A stretch of 64,000 nucleotides of DNA, from assembly GCA_022385805.1 (NCBI GenBank), contig MU277682.1:53149-117148 (forward strand), read 5' to 3'. The stretch is from Pilatotrama ljubarskyi (lineage: Eukaryota; Basidiomycota; Agaricomycetes; Polyporales; Polyporaceae). This document shows positions 34,884 through 53,265 of this stretch, in pieces. Within the stretch, counting starts at the first letter, position 1. Every line of letters begins with the position of its first letter. The position numbers were made by a program, and so were the translations under genes. Under the pieces are notes generated by a model, which made no database searches, was not told the DNA's origin, and was given only the letters and a program-made list of their open reading frames with translations.

Positions 34884-36670
34884 ATGCCCGACTTGGCGAC
34901 GCTCCTGGAGGGTGCGGAGTCGCATCTGGACCTCCTCATCCTCATCAAGGCGAGTATTTGTGATTCTTGCATATCAATCAGGGGCAGAACGCCAACTGAG
35001 AGTTCTGGGACGCTGACTATGGCTGCAGTATGCTGGACGTGCGTGCTCTACCATGCGTATGACCTGCACCTGCACTGACGGATCTATTCGGACGCTTCCC
35101 TGTTAGTGGCCTCATTGACCTACATTGTGAGTGACGTGACTCCTCCTTTCAATAGAAGACAAAGACCTTAGATCCTGCAGTTCCTGGACGTCGCAGAAAC
35201 CTTCAGCGATGAGGCGAGTTCATCCCTTCGAAGCCATCGCTACTGAAGTATAACGGCGGGAGATAGGTTGCTCTAGTATGGCCGTCCCGCCTGAGTGCCA
35301 TGAAGGTCATCTACTTCGTAAACCGCTACATGCCGTTCTTCGATGTTACCCTAGGCGTCATCGGTGAGTCTGACAGTGCTCCTTCTGATTCAGCATGATG
35401 GCATTCTCATCCATCGGTTGCAGCGATCCTTGGAATACGCACGACACACGTGAGTGACTATCATCCTCGGCATTCCTACCATACCCACTGCCTCTCAGTT
35501 GTGCTCTGCAACGTGGACAGCTTTGGTAGGTCAGTACGGTTTCGTGTTGTTTCATGGAGTTATAGTCCATCAATGCCTACTATCGTGACAGCGCTCTACA
35601 CGTTCGGCTCCTTCCTATCCGAAGGTAGGTATCCTTCGCCGCCATTGGTGGTGCTTTAAGTCATAGCGCATTGTAGTCGTTTTGATTGTACGGACTGTGG
35701 CGCTGTGGGACTTCAATAGAGTGGTACTGTGAATTATGGTCCTGGACGTCCTCGTCATCATCGTATGTAATTCCACCTTTGATGCCGTGTCCCTGATTCA
35801 ACGGCTAACGTACGCCAGGTCCCTACAGCTGCCGTCGCACCGAAATACCTCCAGACAATCCGCTGTACGCAGCGAGAGCTTTCTGAATCTATGTATGACG
35901 CTCACCTGCTTGGCGTTCTAGATCCTGGAAGAGATGTGTTAGAAGTCACAGACTGCGTAGCCAGCATCTCCGATAACATAGGCTGGGTGTTCTACGCCTC
36001 CATCATCTTTTCTGAGACAAGTGCGTCCGGAGACTCTATCCTCTTTTACCCTGGGCACCGTCGGACTAACAATGAATGTCGACGTCACAGCGGTAGTCGC
36101 CCTGACGTTCCTAAAGCAATACACGGCGTATGGTGCGTTCGGGACTACGGAACCCTCCCTCATCGCTGATGGACATATCACAGTGCCAGGATCTAACGTA
36201 CCCCTGCTACTGCGCACGATGTATCGTGACGGTACGTGATGCACCCATGTTCTTATGTCGCGGCTGCGGCTTCGGTTCATATCCGACAATCAGGTATTGG
36301 CTTCTATATGCTGTTGCTCCTTGTGTCTGTGGCAAATCTCCTTTGCATGACGATCGCACCGGTAACCTTCTGTCTTCTCGGTACCGTGACCGAAACGGCT
36401 AATGCCTTCGCAGGTGTGGGTGTCATCCGCGCTGCAACTGTGAGTTCAATATCCCCTGTACATGAGCGTTGTACTGATAGAGAACATAGACCTCATCGAG
36501 CCGTCCATAGCACGCTCTGCTCGCGCGTCCTGCTCAACCTCCGCGCCGCCGCGGCGCGAACGTGCGGTCTCAGCCTTGACGACTTCAACAGGGCGAGCTG
36601 CATAGCGTTCGAGAGGCAGCATATCGGCGACGTGTCCGATGCAGCGTCAGACATGAGCTCCGAACCTTGA
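34884..36670 (+). pseudogene. Decayed DUF6533 membrane-protein gene
   Basis: Paralog of the gene at 27110 with at least one clear in-frame stop. Recognisable blocks: possible start MPDLATLLEGAESHLDLLIL, YSDASLLVASLTYI (around 35085), FLDVAETFSDE, then via a GC-AG intron (35215-35267) VALVWPSRLSAMKVIYFVNR, YMPFFDVTLGVI, VVLIVRTVALWDFNRVV (around 35680), IMVLDVLVII, DNIGWVFYASIIFSET, LTFLKQYTAYGAFG, LLLRTMYRDG, GIGFYMLLLLVSVANLLCMT, and SRVLLNLRAAAARTCGLSLD with stop at 36668-36670. Between RVVL and IMVLDV lies TGA (35730-35732), where family members have Trp. A second in-frame TGA (35076-35078) precedes YSDASLL and no good acceptor removes it. Most splice sites and later exons are intact, so the decay is recent or it is an assembly artefact. 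Confidence 0.68.
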
Positions 36671-38796
36671 GCTTCGTGGCGATCTGTCGAGGCAAGTCTA
36701 TCCGTGCCCGGGAAGCGACACTGACACTGTACTGATGCTTGTCGTCCGTAGGTGCAGAAGCACGCCGTACCATCGTTCGTCATCACGATGCGGCAGGTGC
36801 ACACTTGTTAGATGCTCATCTAGAGCAAGATCTGGAGAGCTATGAAGCTCGCGACAAGCTGACGTACCCTTTCTCGGGATACACGCGGAGACATCCGTAT
36901 TTCACTCAGGCGTGATCTCGCTGCTAGTCGTCGAGTCGCTACCATAGCCTTTGGGGACTAGCGATATGATACTTGCTCGTGTGAGGCTGGAATCCTCCAC
37001 ACGCATTGCTTAAGCCGTGGCCCAGCACGGCCTAACTACCTCGCAGGCGGTCCGACCTCTATGCACTCTGCAGCCGGCTTCCACCACCAGAGACGCAGGC
37101 ATGTGCAGAGGCACAGAGCGAGCACCCGCTCTACGCGTCAGAAAGGACCAAACCCCACCCCGACACAGGCACGCGGCAAAGCGAGCTGTAGCAGGCTCTT
37201 CAGCGAGCTCTCCATGTCTGCTCTGGTCCGCATCTCGAGTGTACATTCATAGCTCCGGAATGCGGTGCGCAGAACCTCTGATGCCAGGTTCCGTATTAGC
37301 CGCCGCACGCCCAGGAGACGTAGTATATAACAAACATCTTATTCAGCGGCGCGGCGTCGCTGCCACTGCCTGACCACTGACACGTCGGGGTTCCACTTTT
37401 TCTTCGTGCTTCAGAATGGTTAAGAGAATAGGAATGAGAATTATATCTTCCGTGACCCCGACAATACATATTACTTGACACATTCTCGAGACCGGAGAAG
37501 GGCACACATAATTTGAAAACTTCTTTCCTATTCTGTGGGCCAGATAAAAAGAGGCACTGCTGTTATCTGGCCCAAATAACAAGAGTCGTCGCTATTATCT
37601 GGGCCACAGAACAAGAAAGAAGGTTTGAACTTCTGTGTCCCAGAGAATATGTATTATTCAACACGTTCTTGTGACAATAGAGCCGGATAAATAACATCTA
37701 GTTTTTATCTTGATTCTCTGAACTGTTCTGTGGTGCGAAGAAAAAGCGGAACCCCGGTGTGTGAGTGCTAGACTCGTTTCGTCCCCCGAGCGCCATGTCA
37801 GACTTCCTAGACGTAGCCTAGCACTAGCTCGAGATGTCGATGAGTTCCATTCCGGACGCCATACGCGCACCGACGCTGTCTACTAGATCTAGACCTGCGC
37901 CAACTCTGAACCGTAGCCCCCGGGAGGTGGCCTGACAGACATGCGACGGCTGAGGATGTGTGGGGTGCGAGGCGCAACGCCGCTGTCGTGCTAGTGCCCG
38001 GCGCAGCTGCTCCAGAAGGATCATCACCGCTGGGCATCCACGGCACAGCAGCCGAATCGCGCAGCGCTATCGCGACTTCAATATTCAATGCCCAGCGGGC
38101 CAGACGCGACCGCCACAGCCGCCAGACTAAGGCTCGTTTCGAAGCGATGACAGACTGGATGCACATGCTCCTGCCTCCGCCGACATACCGCGCGCCAAAC
38201 GACCTGCCACAGCCCAGATTCGGAGCGCGATATCTCGAGAGCTCGACCGTCCTAGATTACGGCGTGCGCATCGGCGTGGCATAGCGAAGCGGATTAGATG
38301 GGGAGAGGGTGGACGGGATGACGTTCATGCCTGATATACATCCTGAGCATGTACGTGCCGCATGCCGCATGTCACCGTCCCTCCGAAGCCTTCAAACGAA
38401 CGGGATCGCACCGGTGCAGCGCGTTAGCCTCACATCTTCACCATCAAATTCAGGGAAGCCTCGACGCCCACCCGTCCGGCACAGCTGGGCGCCGCGCACA
38501 CATGACACAACTCACCTGCACATTGGTACAACGACCCCGGAGTCGCCGGGAGAATATCAAACCTAACGGCGCCTAGGGAATCGAGCTCAAGTCGACATTC
38601 GACAGATTCGATATTCCATATTCGAAGGCGATCCGCAGCGGGCGGGAAGTTGGAAGGCGGACGGGCCATGTGGCGGTGCCGAGGTTGTGTACATGTCGCA
38701 TCTACAGTAAGTATCGTTCAATAACTCCTCGACCGCCTACCGCCCGTTTGTCATCGAAATGGCGCCTGCCCAGCACCCAGACCATGACATGACGCC
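36671..38796. other. Gene-poor region containing a MITE
   Basis: Apart from the MITE at 37386-37756 I recognise no gene. Open frames at 37017-37373 (+) and 37807-38284 (both strands) have no familiar motif and overlap one another. Confidence 0.5.
37386..37756. mobile_element. MITE with long terminal inverted repeats, about 371 bp
   Basis: The ends match as inverted repeats: cggggttccactttttcttcg at the left, and on the reverse strand from the right end cggggttccgctttttcttcg, one mismatch in 21. Inverted similarity continues inward with mismatches (aatacatatt in both arms) up to cttctttcctattctgtgggc against cttctttcttgttctgtggcc near the centre (around 37540 and 37600). The element is AT-richer than its flanks and non-coding, as expected of a non-autonomous transposon or hairpin-forming MITE. 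No clear target-site duplication is visible. Confidence 0.82.
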
Positions 38797-39975
38797 CTAG
38801 AGAGCCTTGGACAAGAGCTGGACTTGCTCGTCCTTGTCTAGCCCCATCCGGCCGCGCCAAAAGTGCGGGCAGAGCGGCGGGAGCTGCTCAACGGGGGCGT
38901 CGGGCTGAGCGGTCGAGCGCGCGAGTTGGAGCTGCTCTTTCTGCGCGGCGTGCCAGGCGAGGATTTCGTCGAGGATGCGGGGGACGTCGAAGTCCTGCAC
39001 CATCCCTAGCCTATCAAGACGTTGATATCAGCAGCGAGCCTCAGCAAACACCAGATACGCTATCGCAGGATAGGCATATAGATACTGAAGATCGCACTCA
39101 CCAGTCCCCGTATGGGTAAACGAGCACGTTCGCGGCGTACCTGCACTCAGAATCCCGTTAATAAACCGCGAAGCACCCAGAAACGCGTCCGTCTCGACGC
39201 GTTCGCAAAGTCCCACCACGCACTTGTGACCGCCAACGTGAGCGACCTCGCCCAGCACTACGTCCTTTTCTCCCAGCCCCCGCTTGTCGAGCTCGCGGCG
39301 GAGCGCGCGCGCGACCTCGCCCCCACCCTCGCCGCACCTGCAGTCGCGCGAGCCGTGCGTGCACACGAAGAGGTGCAGCCGCCTGTCTAGCTTATCCAGC
39401 TCTTCTGCAATGTGCGGCGGCTTCTCCGTGTCAGAACCAGAAATCCCACTACCGTCCCCGCTAAGGACCAGCTTCCGTAGTCTATGGTCGACTTCGTCGA
39501 GGTTCGCGAGCGAGACCTCCGGTATCTCGAGCCGGCCGTGACGGTGCGCGATGGAGAACACGGACGCGGTGTACTTCTCCGAGCCGTCCTGGTGTTTCGC
39601 CTCCAGGTCCTCGCCGAGCCCTCTATAGTCCGGGTGCTTGTGCATCTCGGGCGACCACACAAAGTTCACCACGCCGCCCCACTGGCGCGCCCTCATCGTG
39701 AACGCGCGCCAAAGCGGCGACCTGGAGCGCGCGGGGTACTCTGCGGGCGGCAGGTGCGTGTGCAGCAGCACATACGCTGTGTGGTATGGGGCGGTGCCGG
39801 CGAGCGAGAAGGACCCAGCATCCGAGGTGGATGAAGCAGGAGAGAGCGTCTGGGGCGTCGAGGACGTGAATTGGCGGATGGCGGTGTAGTGGCAGGCGGG
39901 AATGAGGCGCGTGGGGGAGCGCCGGCACGCGAACGTCGGGGCGAGGGTGAGCATGAGTGAGTGTGGCAGGGCCAT
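38797..39975 (-). CDS. Apd1/Aim32-type thioredoxin-like [2Fe-2S] protein (sucrase/ferredoxin family)
   Basis: Thioredoxin-fold ferredoxin-like protein binding a [2Fe-2S] cluster through two Cys and two His; yeast relatives are Apd1 (cytosol) and Aim32 (mitochondria). Exons 39975-39224, 39140-39102 (39 nt) and 39010-38797 give 1005 nt, 334 residues. The cluster motif fits C-x8-C at C205/C214 (CTHGSRDCRC) and H-x3-H at H246/H250 (HVGGH). The 39-nt exon supplies YAANVLVYPYGDW, the conserved stretch after HVGGHK. The N-terminus (MALPHSLMLTLAPTFACRRS and following, no acidic residues for ~45 positions) looks like a mitochondrial presequence, favouring an Aim32-like location. The C-terminus has LGMVQDFDVPRILDEILAWH and PLCPHFWRGRMGLDKDEQV. 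Confidence 0.9.
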
Positions 39976-40977
39976 GGCAGATCGGGGTTTGTTTCAACTC
40001 GGGCAGCGACAGCGAGCACAGGTCCAGTTGCGAGGTAGTGTCGAGACGTCTGAGCGGTGTGCGAAAAGGGTATCAGCTGAAGAACGGGGACGGCGAGGAC
40101 GAGCAGGACGAGTATTTGTGCAAGCTCATCGTCGCGCGCGGCATCGACGGTCAGACTGACGTCGTGCACCGGCAGCAGCCACACGCGGTCCGACGCTGAC
40201 AGACGCGCCCCGACCATCGCTCCCCCGCCGTGTCAGGCGCCCCCGGCACTGTCGGCCGGCGACTCAGGCGGCTCGGGCGGCAGACCGGAAGGTTGAGAGT
40301 GCAGAGTTGAGACGCGTGGCGCGTGGGAACGCTAAAATTAATTGGGCTGATTTCGATCAGACGAATCTGAGACGATGCCTGAAGGGGGCGGAGGCATTTC
40401 GGCAATTGCCTATTTGACCGAGTATGGTAAGAAGGTACGAGAGAGCGGAGGGGCGCCCTTCCCCGCGGTATGCAGCCTATCCCATATCCATCCGTCCCTT
40501 GTACTTCCCATTCCGCCGTACGTCGTTAATCACCGCGCCGCCGTTGCCAGCGACGACGAGCAGCGGGAGCAGGACAGGGAAATGGGCTGCCAGAGTCGGT
40601 GCCCGGGGCACGCTTGGCGGCGCGCGCTGTTCGAAATGGGCTGCCGCGTTTCAGTGAGGACGGCGTCGAGGCCAGGACACTCGCTGGCGACTCCCATCGC
40701 TTATGGGATAGCGGACGCGAAGCAGGCGGATCGCATCATATGTCCAGGTCCGTCTCCCAGCGAAATACAAGAACGCCCGCTTTGCCAATTAAAGTTTGTC
40801 AGAGCCCAGTCCGCCGCATATATGCGCGACTCCGCCAGGTCCTGCCTGCCTATCGCTCGCCCTCCTCCTCCCCTCCCCGTCCGCTGTTGTACGCGGCGTC
40901 GTACTCCTCCCCTCTCTATCAGTACTCACTCGTCTAGTTCTCGCGCGCGCGCCGTGGATCCGTGACTGCTCTCCGGA
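39976..40977. other. Divergent intergenic region upstream of the P450 gene
   Basis: An open frame of about 196 codons (40375-40965, +) is present but shows no family motif and ends 13 bases before the P450 start. An AT-rich word, gcatatatgcg, lies near 40813-40823, about 160 bases upstream of the P450 ATG. Confidence 0.5.
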
Positions 40978-43356
40978 ATGTCCTTCATAACCTGGGCGTG
41001 GGCCGCCGTCGCTGTCACGCTGGTCTGGCTGGGACTGCAGCAGAAGTCGAAGAGACTTGCTCTCCCACCCGGGCCGAAGGGGCTCCCGCTCATCGGGAAC
41101 CTGCGCGACCTCACTCTTACCGGCCTATGGCTCGAGGCCCGCAAATGGGCCCAGCAGCACGGTATGTGCGCTCGCTGCTGCCCGCGATGCGTGCAACTGA
41201 CCGCCGGATGTATGCGCTGTAGGCGAGCTCGTGTACTTGCACGTCTTCGGGCAGGGCCTGTTGTTTGTAAATAGCTACGAGGCTGCGGTCGACCTGCTGG
41301 AGAAGCGCGGCGCGATCTACTCGGATAAGCCCAAGATGATCATGGCAGGCGAACTGTGCGCGTCTTCTCTTCTTTCTTGTCTGTTTCTCTTTCACATGTC
41401 TAACTCGCCCCGTCACGCAGGTGTGGATGCGAGAACATGGTGCGCCACATCCGCTCCCGAGCTGTGTTGCGATGCGATCGGCTTTCTGACATGACTTCCG
41501 CACCGTGACGTAGATTGGCCTTACGCCGTACGGGGAGCGTCTCCGGAGACAGCGCAAGCTCATGCTCCAGGCCCTGGGCCAGAACCGGGTGCACGAGTAC
41601 CACCCGCTCCTCGAGATCCAGACACACAACCTCCTCCAGGGCATTCTCAACTCGCCAGACGAGTCACAGAGCATCATCCGCCGATACGCCGGCGGCCTCA
41701 CCCTCCTCATCGTCTACGGATACCGCGTGCTCTCCAACTCCGACCAGCTCCTTGAGATGGCCGACGAGAGCCTCGAGCTCCTCTCGAACCACATTGCCGC
41801 GGCGGGCAAGGTCTGGCTCGTCGATCTCTTCCCACCACGTGCGTCTCAGAAAGCGTATCTGTCACTTGCCGTCACTCACGTAGGGCGCTCCGTCTCGAAA
41901 CAGTGAAGTACGTTCCCGCTTGGTTCCCCGGCGCGGGCTTCAAGCGCAGCGCAGCGGTGTGGAAGGGCAAGATGGAAGCGTTTGTCAACGTGCCGTACGA
42001 GTACACCAAGACCCAGATGGTTCGTAGTGCTCGATATCTGCCATGCCGCGCGTCAACTGAACGTCTAATTAAGCAGAGGCAAGGCACTGCCGTACCGTGT
42101 TACGTCTCGATGCTTCTTGACGACGCTGTGCTGGAGAACAAAGAGCAGACCGTCGACGACCAACGCGACTTTGATATCCGATGGACGGCCAACTCGCTCT
42201 ACGCAGGTGAGTCAGCCACGCTCAAAGGCCGCGGTTTCGCGCCGCGAACGCATGTGCACATGCTCACTGCTTCATCTTCCCTCCTAGCGAGCTTCGACAC
42301 CGTGAGTGACCACCGTTGCTCCCCGTTTTGTTGGATATGCTCTAAAACTGACCGCTGGCGCATGCTTGACAGACCATCTCCGCCATTTCTCACTTCTTCC
42401 TCGCCATGATCCAGCACCCCGAAATCCTGCAGAGGGCCCAGAAGGAGATCGATTCTGTCATCGGCAACGGCCGTCTGCCCACATTCAGTGACCGCCCGAA
42501 CCTCCTATACGTGGACGCGATTGTCAACGAGACCCTTCGTATTGCCTCCCCAGTCCCTCTCGGTAGGTCTTCTCACACCTGTACTTCCCTGGCGCTGCGG
42601 TGCTAACTCATGTGGTCCTGCAGGCCTCCCTCGTCGAATCACCGAGGACAACGTGTACAAAAACATGTTCATCCCGAAGGGCACACTCGTGTTCGGGAAC
42701 AACTAGTACGTGTTTCACCTCAGCCGCTCTTTTACCACCCACATAAATCTCTAACCCTTCTACCTCACAACCTAGCAACATGTCACGGAACGAGTCCATC
42801 TACCCAAACCCAGACGCGTTCGACCCGGAGCGGTACCTCGAGGACGGGCTGGACGAGGCGACCGCGAAGCTGCGCGACCCGCGCAACTACGTGTTCGGCT
42901 TCGGCCGGCGGCGCTGCCCGGGCGCGTGGATGATCGACTCGTCGCTCTGGATCGCGATTGCGTCGATGCTCGCGAGCTTCGACATCCGCAAGGCCGTCGA
43001 CGAGTTCGGGAACGTCGTCGAGCCAGAGGTCGTCTATGATAACTCGGTGTTCACGTACGTGTCTTTCTTTCGCTTTACTTCCTTTTGTGGAATGCTTCGC
43101 GGCCGTGTGGGTTCGGGACCGTTGGCTCGCGAGTTCGCGACGGTTCCGTTCGAGCTCCAGGTCTGCGCTGCCCTCGGCTTCCTTCTAGGGGCCATCCTCG
43201 CGCTCCGTTCTGCAGGTGTGCGGGGTTGAGACATGATACCGACGCTGACGCACTTCGCATCCACACAGGACGCTCAAGCCGTTCAAGTACGACATTCGGC
43301 CCCGGTCAGCACAAGCGGTCAAGGTCATCCGGGAAGCGAAGGGCCTCTCGGACTGA
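40978..43356 (+). CDS. Cytochrome P450 monooxygenase (CYP5144-like), intact
   Basis: Haem-thiolate monooxygenase anchored in the ER by its N-terminal helix (MSFITWAWAAVAVTLVWLGL), followed by the proline hinge LPPGPKGLPLIGN. Eleven exons: 40978-41161, 41223-41355, 41421-41439 (19 nt), 41514-41838, 41904-42019, 42077-42206, 42288-42301 (14 nt), 42373-42562, 42624-42705, 42776-43054, 43269-43356. They total 1560 nt, 519 residues. Helix-I oxygen-binding motif ASFDTT spans the 14-nt microexon (D306, T307). The ExxR is E360-R363 (NETLR), PERF-type motif DPERYLE, haem loop FGFGRRRCPGAW with ligand C445. The substrate cannot be inferred; relatives in white-rot fungi are often annotated as O-methylsterigmatocystin oxidoreductase-like. 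A paralog with the same small exons lies at 54053-56345. Confidence 0.95.
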
Positions 43357-44143
43357 ACGTAGCGCGCGCTCATCCGTCTATCTCCCTGCCCGTCTACCCC
43401 CGCCTACCCACCAAATCTACCGCCATATATCCATCCATAAACCATCGTATTCCCCCTATTACTCGTTACCCATCGCCCATTACCCGACCCACCCACTGAA
43501 TGGTCTACCGCTGCTGCCGCCTGCTCTATGCCAGGCAAGCCCGGAAACCGCACCCACATTCGTTCTTTCGCACTTTCGCACTTTGGCGCACACGCCTCCC
43601 GGGCACGGGCCCGTCCGTACCCGTCTTCGGAGGCGGGCGCGCTTCTCTCTCGCACTCTCGTCCCCCGCGCGGCGCTCCATCTCCGCCTACTACTGTATAT
43701 TCTTCGCCAAATCATCTGTAATATAGATTCGAGCTACTGCACATCGCTATAAACGAACTGCCCTCGCTTTGCTCTCGATTTTGCTCGAAGCTCGCTGCGC
43801 GCTGATTCTGACTCTGCCCCCCTACAGGGGTTGTCGGTATGATACCGTCTGTTCATGGCGAGTAGGACCGCTCTCATTTGATCACAAACGGTATGGACGC
43901 AGTCTATGTAGGTGTCATTCATGCAGGTCGTATACATGATGGTGAGACTTCGGAGGCTCAGCAACCCGATCTGGTATCCAATTCTCCCTATGACGATGGT
44001 CTGTCTATAATCTCCGAAAGCACGATACATAACACCAAAGACGAGGAAAGTGAGCGTAAATGCGTGAGGATTATAACGCAAGGATGCGAGTGAGTATCAT
44101 ACGAATGAAACCGCGAGCGAGTTGATGCAGGCATGGCAGCACG
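43357..44143. other. Convergent intergenic region, no gene seen
   Basis: 3' flanks of the P450 (+) and the ABC transporter (-). Pyrimidine-rich stretches are present but no gene. Confidence 0.6.
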
Positions 44144-50569
<6,426 letters not shown>

Positions 50570-51267
50570 AGCCACAGACGGCAGAGAGAAGGGAGGAGAA
50601 AAATCAGCCCAGGGGGTGGTGGGCGTCGCACGGGCACTTGATATATGCTGGGAGGAGCATTGCTGCGTTTCTTGAATTGGCTCTCGATGCGTGGTACCAG
50701 CGAGCGCTTCACCACGACGACGCACCCTGGCGGCACCCACAACTCGTCCGACGCCGTGTCCCACGCTAAGCGCCCGCTCCTCGACCTCCGCCCAGCCAAT
50801 CAGAGTCCGCCGAATTGGCCGTCGAGGCCTTGCCATCACTGGCAACGACCGATCGGCACCGGCGCCAATCCGGCGCTCCAGCCCTGACTCACTGTCGCTG
50901 ACGACACCGGCATGCTCTCCGAAATCGCTCCGGAACCTGGGAAGGACGCGGTCGGTGGCCGTCGGGGCCGCCGAAGCGCCCGTTCCCGCCTCCGGGCCGC
51001 CCGGCCAGGCGGGGAATACCAAAAGAGGAAATGCTTTGAATTTGGGCGGACTTTGAAAGCGCGGGTGGACGGGCTGAGTCGCTCTTGTCTGGCCAGCTCT
51101 CTCCTTGCATTCCTCCACCATGGCCGACCGTCGCTGACCGTTCTATGTGACACCGTCTGAAGAAAGTCAACGCATGTTACCTTACTCTATCTTCTCCTCC
51201 TCTACTTTTGTCGTCAGACTGTCTACCTGCCTCCAGCGCATTCCCGAGCGTTTCACACAACCCAAGG
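50570..51267. other. Divergent promoter region between the ABC transporter and the C2H2 gene
   Basis: About 700 bases separate the two starts. Long open frames here on both strands reflect high GC content. An AT-rich word atatatgctg (50641-50650) lies about 75 bases upstream of the transporter ATG and may be its TATA element. Confidence 0.55.
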
Positions 51268-53265
51268 ATGAGTGACAGATTGGACCGGACCCCTTCGGTA
51301 TGTTCATCAGCGCCATCGTCTTGCAGCACGTATAAATACTTTCTGAGTGCAGGTGGGGACTGACGGGCAGGGTCTCTTCTCTCTTGTCGAGGCCGCCACT
51401 ATTGCCCGACCTATCCCCACAGCCAGGGACTCTTCCGTCGAGAGTGCCTTATCTCCCGGTAGCTACAACAGTCCCACCAGCCTCACTACCGGCGGTGGAA
51501 GCAGCCTCGGTAGCACCTCTAAGGTCCATACTGCCATGAAGCACCGTCGGCTATCCTCCACTGGTCAGGCGAGGCGCAGGCTGAGCGATGCACGGGAGGC
51601 CACTAGCCGTCCTTCGTGCGTAATTTGCGTTCTATGAATGTCTCTTAGAGTCAAATATCTTGCTCTCAGGCCGGTTATGCTTCAGACTGCTGCGGCAGCC
51701 CTGTCTTCTCTGGCAACCCTTTCCCTTTCTGGTTCTCCCCCGCCCCCTAGCGCTCCCCAGACTGCCACGTCTTTCACGTCTGCCAGCGGCCAGATGACTG
51801 CTGGACTCGCTGGGAAGATTCCGAAGCAGGAGGCGAACGATGAGGATACAGTGCCCGATGAAGCTTCCCCAGTACCTCCGGCAAAGACCGAGATTAATGG
51901 TGCTGGTATTAGCGTCACTAAGACCGGGAAGAAGAGAGGAACGATCTTCAAGTGTGAGAGTTGCTCCAAGGTCAGCATCCTGCTCCCCCTCCCCCTCAGA
52001 TGTGTCAAGTTCTCCGGTTGCGTGACTGCACTTGCGTGAAGGGCGCAGTGCCGGACTTGTTCGGCCGTCTTTCGCAGCAGCCGAGAGACATGTCGTCCCA
52101 TTCCCCTCTCTATCGATATGCGTGCTTGACGCTGAACTATAACTATTACGCCAGGTTTACCGACACCCGTCTTGCTTGATAAAGCACCGTTGGGAGCACT
52201 CGCCGCACTGGCGCGAGGCATCCAAGTTCCTGCTGAGCAAGCACCAGCAGGTCCAGCTGCTCGAGGTGAGCTGTCACTGTATCGACTTCCTTTCCCGGAC
52301 AGGCGCCCATGCTATATTAGGCCGCAGCGATTCTGTCGCACCTGGACCCCTCGGCCACCGGCGGACGGTCTCTGCCCGAAGACCGTTCTCTGTGGCCCTC
52401 TTTCTTATCCGGAGGTCTTCTTCCTCCCCCGGATACGGCCAATGGAGTCCAGCAGGATAGCACGAGGTCCACGCCCAAGGTCCGCTCGTCATCGGTATCG
52501 ACTTCTCTGGACCAGCCGGCCGTGTACCCCACGTCGAGCTCCGTCCCGGCTACCTCGCTGCTCTCGTCGAGTGCCGGTGCCGGCTCTGCTAGAGGCTTTA
52601 CGCGTTCGCCTTCGGCAGGCCCGCGCATGCACGACTACGCATTACCGACCTCGGGCGGCATCACGCACGTCCGTCCGGGCGTCGTAGGTGTTCCGATGCA
52701 TGTCAGTGCGCAGCCCGACTCAATGAACGGACACTTGGGCTCTCTCTCGAACGCTAGTGCGACAGGCTACGCGACTGCGCCGCAACGATCGGCGGCCATG
52801 CCCGTCCCTGTGCCGGGCCGCGACGCGTACCGCGAGCCACACGACGGGACCGGGTACAGTTTCGTCAGTGCCAGCGGGGTCTCCGCGTCCGAGACCTGGA
52901 GCTCGCCCGTCTCCGTAAGCTTCGCGCAGTCATCCTTCCGCTCGTCCTCGGTCACTTCGCACTCGGTCGCGTCGTACTCTGCCGCCTCCGGCCTCGAGCG
53001 CTCGTTTTCGTCCGAAGGCGCGGGCGCTTGGAGCCTGCCGCGCTCGTCAGTGCGCTCGAGCTCGCTCTCACGCAGTAGGAGCGGCAGCGTGGACGAGGGC
53101 GACTATGTCGACGTCGACGGGGTCGGGGCTGACGACGGGGAGGCTGTTGGCTCAGGCCGCTTTGGATTCACGTCGCGCAGCTGGAAGATGGACATGGACC
53201 GGAACGGCAAGGACAAGATCGAGGAGGAGGAATGGGACGGCATGGAGATGGAGATGGAGATGTAG
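51268..53265 (+). CDS. C2H2 zinc-finger protein with a long Ser-rich tail
   Basis: Probable nucleic-acid-binding regulator of 549 residues. Exons 51268-51297, 51353-51615, 51670-51970, 52155-52265 and 52321-53265 give 1650 nt with consistent phases. One C2H2 finger, CESCSKVYRHPSCLIKHRWE followed by HSPHW, is split by the intron 51971-52154. It is preceded by TKTGKKRGTIFK. The downstream region is very Ser-rich (SSSVTSHSVASYSAASGLER) and the C-terminus is acidic, ending in an alternating Glu/Met tract (EWDGMEMEMEM). Single-finger fungal proteins of this type are usually annotated only as C2H2-domain proteins; DNA binding and targets are unknown. The position, head-to-head with the ABC transporter, makes local regulation conceivable but unproven. 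Confidence 0.88.

Noticed and set aside
39100..39150. Apparent frameshift in the Apd1/Aim32-like gene after HVGGHK
   Set aside because: A normal intron (39141-39223) and a 39-nt exon restore the conserved YAANVLVYPYGDW in frame, so there is no lesion.
40375..40965. A 196-codon frame just upstream of the P450
   Set aside because: No motif, composition is promoter-like, and it abuts the P450 start. I treat it as non-coding.
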